DNA from: Calvatia gigantea
Lineage: Eukaryota; Basidiomycota; Agaricomycetes; Agaricales; Lycoperdaceae
Direction: 5' to 3'
DNA length: 64,000 nucleotides
Assembly (NCBI GenBank): GCA_025093985.1
Contig: JACAAK010000011.1
Coordinates: 1,426,001-1,490,000, forward strand
Shown here: positions 60,110-64,000 of the stretch, piece after piece
How the letters are laid out: the number at the start of each line of letters is the position of its first letter
Position numbering within the stretch: the stretch's first letter is position 1
Notes under the pieces: generated by a model
Told to the model about the DNA's origin: nothing
The model's database searches: none
What the model saw: the letters and a program-made list of their open reading frames with translations, nothing else
Made by a program: the position numbers and the translations under genes

Positions 60110-61578
60110 AGCTCAGGGTTGAGTTGGGGTTCTTCCTCGTCCTGAGTTGGGATTGAGGGGTTTTCGGGCTGACTTCAGAGGTTTAGAAGTTGGTCCAGTT
60201 GGCCCATCAGGTTGTGTATGGCTGTTTCGAGTTGTTCGGGGGGATTTGCTTGTCCGGATGGGACAGATGTGGATAGGGGAGGTACCTGCGGTTTGGGGGT
60301 GGGGTTTCTCACAGGGGAATCGGCTCATTGGTGTGGTCTGACCTCAGAAGGGCCAGTTCGCTGGTTGGGTGGAATAGGCTCAACACTATGCTCGTTGAGG
60401 TAGCGGGCATAAGCCTGAGGTAATCCAAGGCTTTGTGATGCCTGGATAAATAAGGCCGCTCGATCAGCAGCATGCTCATAATCCCGAGAAAGATGTTCGA
60501 GTTGTGAAATGGCATCGTAGATGATGCACCAGTGATTTCGCTGATTGGCATGAGGTAAATATTGGGTGCGGAAGCGAGTTCGATGGTCTCTCTTGAGGAC
60601 CATCGTGCAGAGGGATCTCTCAGATGAGAAATCAGTTCTAGCCCATAGCTCCATGGGCAAAGGTCAATCGTTTGTAGTGGGGGGTTCAGGGGAGAAGTGG
60701 GTTCGGCTGTTGGGGTCTCGGTCGGAGGGGTTGGCTGTGAGGTGGCCAGCAGCAGAGTGTTCACTGGGGTGTAATTTGTTCCAGGCTGATCTGGGTTGTT
60801 TAGGGTTAGCTGCGGTGGTTGTGGGGGACTTAAGAGAGGGACCGGGGGTAGGATGGGGGATGTGTCGTTGGTCGACAACTGGGAGTTCTGCCCTAACAGA
60901 TTTTGGGATTCCAGCTCGCTCTGAGGGGAGTGTTGGGGAGGGGTTGTCAACCTGGATCGGGTAGACATAATCCGGTTTGGGCGACCAGAGGGGTCGCCGA
61001 GGTGTAGATTTCGTATTGTAAGCAGCAGTATGGGGAGTGGTTCTGGCGATGACCTTGGAGAAGGAGACTGGGGGGTCTCAGGATTCAGTGTCACGGAGTG
61101 GGTTTTGTATCTCTGTTGGCTGGGAATGAAGTTGGGATACAGTGGAGCTGCTTCCCATTCTTGTTGGGTAGGTGATTCTATCCCAGGGGGTGCCGGAGGA
61201 TGATTCGGTGGAGGGGGGAATGTAGATACAATCTGGTCTGACAAAGACGTCGACCCAGAATTGTTTGTTCTGGTCCGTGAATAGTTGGAGTTCGTCTCTG
61301 GTGAAGACAGCATTTGGGAGGGTGATAATTGGCTTCTCCAGCAGTTCATTGATTTGAACCATGGGGATGATTAGGGCTGGGGTTTTGTGGTCCAAAGGTG
61401 TGATGGTGGGAGGGTTGGGTACAGAAATACAAGGGGAGGAGGGGAGAGATTGAGATTTTCTGATTGGGGAATTATTTTTAGTAGAAAGGGAAGAGATTGA
61501 AGAGAGGGAAGGAGAGGGGGATGAGGCTACAATAGCAGCTTTCTTTCCCTTCTTATAGTTTTTCTGGGTTGGTGCCAT
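60106..61578 (-). CDS. Element D post-pol ORF, 490 codons
   Basis: A single minus-strand frame from MAPTQKNYKKGKKAAIVASS to PQLNPEL with three internal TGA codons (near 61078, 60325 and 60180). The N-terminal part is basic then Ser/Pro-rich; the middle is Pro-rich and disordered; the C-terminal part is helical (MELWARTDFSSERSLCTMVL, HWCIIYDAISQLEHLSRDYE, ALFIQASQSLGLPQAYARYL). Together with the Cys/His ORF after it, this resembles a Gag layout, but it sits 68 nt downstream of pol. No known domain is recognised. Confidence 0.6.
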
Positions 61579-61646
61579 TGGTAGTTCAGTTTGCTGTTAA
61601 GGAATGATGGAGAAGTTGGGAGAACCTTGGATTATTTATATTCTTT

Positions 61647-64000
61647 TCATTGTTTAAGTGGAGCAGCCGTTAGTTGGTGTTCTCGTTGGTATTTTTGTAA
61701 GAGTTCTTGGGCATGTGGTAAAAGTTGTGCTTCATTTTCCCAAGAGTTTTCTTCATGGTCGTAACCTTTCCACTTGATGTAGTATTCCCTTTGTTTATTC
61801 TTGGTTCTATGGTTCAGGATACCTTCAATTTCATATTCTTCTTCTCCTTCTATTATGTCAGGGAGGGGCGGTTCTGGGTTCAGTCCATGGGTATTATTTT
61901 CAGTGTATTCGGAGAGAAGGGTAGCGTGGAATACATTGTGAATCTTCCATGTTTCAGGTAGTTTCAGCCGGTAAGAGAGCGGTGATAAGACTTCTTGGAT
62001 GGTAAATGGTCCGAGGCATTTCGGTGCTATCTTGTTTGATTTGAATGGAAGTCTAAGGTTTCTTTGTTCAAGCCATACTTTTTGTCCTAGGGTGAAGGGT
62101 TTGAATTTTGATTTGATTTGTTGTTCCATGCATTCCATTGCTAGTTTGTGGGCAGCTATCGCAGTCTTTTCGTGCATGGTCTAGGGATTCTATTCTTTCT
62201 TCAGTGGTAGTGAAGTTTGATTCCTCCAGAATTGTGGGTATTCCATGGGGTTTTGTTCTGTACATGAGTTTGAAGGGTGTTTGTTTTCGATCAGAGTGTG
62301 TTTGTGAGTTGTGAGAGAACTTGAGGATTGGGAGTGTTTCGGACCAGGTGGAGGGATTTCCTGTACAATAGATGGACAGGTATGCTGCAATTTCCTGATT
62401 GAATCGTTCCGTTGTTCCATCCGATTGAGGGTGGTAGGCCGATGAGAATGATTGGGTGATTCCAAGTCGTTTCATGAGAGCTTGACTGGAATTTGCTCGG
62501 AATCTGGGATTGCAGTCGGAGATTATCTTGTCTGGTAGTCCAAATCTGGTGTAGACTTTGTCTATAATTATATCGGTGATTCCTTTGGTGGTGATTTCTT
62601 TTGTGCAAGGAGTGAGAATTACCCCCTTTGTAAGTCCATGGTCCACTATGGACAGAATTGAGTCAAATCTGCAGGATTTTGGTAAATCGGTCAGCAGATC
62701 CATAGCAATATGGGTGAATGGTCTAGTGAATATTGGTGGTGGTATTGGTTGCAATGGAGGGTGGGAAGGGTTTCGGTTAATTTTAAATTGTTGGCATTTG
62801 CTGCATCCTTTGACATAGTTTCATATGAAGGTACTCATTCCTGGCCAATATACTTCAGCTTTGGCCAAGCAATAGGTTTCTTGTTCTCCAGGGTGTTTGA
62901 CTGAAGAGTGGTCATGGTATCATTGGATGACGCATCAGTGGAGTTCTATATCTTCTGGGATAATGATTTTCCCTTCAAATGTCATAAGGTTTCCCTGTGA
63001 CATGGGAATTATTCCATATTTTGAGTTAATTGCTTCTGGGGATTCGGATAGAAGTCGTTTCATGGCTTCCATGGTGATTTCATCATGCTTGGATGATTTT
63101 ATGATATTGTTCTGTAGTTCTTGATCAACCACAGAGATGAACAGTTCATTTGGCAATACAATAATTTCATTGAGGAATACTTCTTCGGGTAAGACAATAA
63201 CATTTTCATTGTCATTGTCATCATCTGGGGTATGATCTGGTCGGCATGAGAGGGCGTTGGCAGTGGGTATTTTGGTTCCAGGGACATGTTTGATTGCAAA
63301 GTTGAAGTGTGCGAGGAATCCGAGCCATTGGGCTTGTCTTCTAGAGATATTTTGAGGCTTTCTCCAAAAGGTGAGATTCTTGTGATCAGTCTGTATGGTT
63401 ACATGATGTTGGGCTCCTTCTAGGTAATGTCGCCATTCTTCTAATGTAGGTGATGATGGCAAGGAGTTCTCTATCGTGTATTTCAGTAGTTACTGTTGGG
63501 TAGGGTTGAATGCTTTGGATAGGAAGGCTACTGGATGGTAGTTCCATGTTCAGTATCTTGTTGTGAATAGAACTGCTCCTAAAGCGTATTTTGAGGCATC
63601 GGTTTCGATAAAGAATGGTTTTGTTTGGTCTGGCATTAGTAAAACAGGTTTCTTCATGAATTCAGATTTTAGCCATTTGAAGGCTTCGTTTGCTTTGTTT
63701 TCCCATTCAAACTTCTTTGTTTTGGACAAGAGGGTATTAAGCGGTCAAGAGATGTTGGCATAACAATGTATGAATTTTTGGTAGAAGTTACAGAATCCCA
63801 TAAATTTTCTGACATCACAGATAGTGCAGGGTAAGGGCCATTCTTCTATTCCACAGAGTTTGGTATTGTCCATTTCAATCTTGTCGGGGGAGATTATCAT
63901 GCCGAGATATTCTAGATGGGTTTTGTCGAATTTGCATTTTTCTAGTTTCAGGTACAAGTCGTTGTCCTTCAGGATCTGGAGCACTTCCAGAGTAAGGTGA
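61647..64000 (-). pseudogene. Element D pol: RT-RNase H-IN-chromodomain (partial)
   Basis: Reverse transcriptase end near 63745-63984 (YLKLEKCKFDKTHLEYLGMI, VRKFMGFCNFYQKFI). RNase H with HHVTIQTDHKNLTFW at about 63380. Integrase with AMDLLTDLPKSCRFDSILSI, SDCNPRFRANSSQALMKRLG and HPQSDGTTERFNQEIAAYL. Chromodomain YYIKWKGYDHEENSWENEAQ near 61750. Frames shift near 62175 and near 63430, and stops are present, so it is not functional. Confidence 0.8.

Larger units (their letters stand above)
59115..64000 (-). mobile_element. Gypsy element D, 3' part (runs out of the window)
   Basis: A different chromodomain gypsy family with a 609-bp 3' LTR, two ORFs between LTR and pol, and pol up to the reverse transcriptase at the window edge. 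Its gag and 5' LTR would lie to the right. Confidence 0.82.

Noticed and set aside
60309..61349. 346-codon minus-strand Pro/Ser-rich ORF in element D
   Set aside because: The frame one base over is open across the same stretch except for TGA codons and joins the start MAPTQKNYKK to the helical C-terminal part, so it is the better reading.

Overview
The window is a piece of a fungal genome, almost certainly from a mushroom-forming basidiomycete (Agaricomycetes). Four things point there: genes with many short introns (about 50-60 nt), a secreted GH5 cellulase carrying a family-1 cellulose-binding module, a NACHT NTPase of the kind expanded in agarics, and a decayed KDZ-type transposon gene. There are no bacterial operons, rRNA, CRISPR arrays or convincing tRNA genes.

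Left part (1-20 kb) is the gene-bearing part. It holds a spliced CBM1-GH5 endoglucanase (621-2458, minus), a tandem segmental duplication (about 2985-6769 and 7440-10180) whose two units each carry a decayed multi-membrane-span receptor-like gene, a large HAM1-like gene (10666-14604, plus), an intracellular GH1 beta-glucosidase (15529-17859, plus), a broken partial copy of the HAM1-like gene just after it (about 18220-18845), and a frameshifted NACHT NTPase gene (about 19177-21080, minus). The GH5 and GH1 enzymes would act in sequence on cellulose: the first outside the cell, the second inside on cellobiose.

Middle part (21-44.9 kb) is a retrotransposon stack. A solo LTR with a 4-bp target duplication is followed by a copia LTR remnant, a decayed element with a Gag ORF, then a plus-strand copia element (27192-39103) whose gag was split by a younger minus-strand copia element (27678-34481, two 408-bp LTRs, target duplication GAAGG). 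A minus-strand chromodomain Ty3/gypsy element (A, 39104-44666) follows.

Right part: 44.9-52 kb is AT-rich and holds a decayed KDZ transposon gene cut by a second copy of the solo LTR. From 52 kb to the end there are three minus-strand gypsy elements (B, C, D), each interrupted by the 3' LTR of the next, which looks like a nested stack whose right half lies beyond the window.

The most unusual things I see are: (1) gypsy elements A, B and C share a third ORF of about 329 codons after pol, always 6 nt after the pol stop, and element D has two ORFs in that position overlapping by ATGA; (2) most premature stops in the less decayed elements are TGA where CGA arginine is expected, and all five LTR differences in the young copia element are CpG transitions, pointing to methylation-driven decay; (3) both copia elements have a primer site matching the anticodon arm of initiator tRNA-Met, while gypsy element A may prime itself. 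All functions are assigned by reading motifs; no database search was run.
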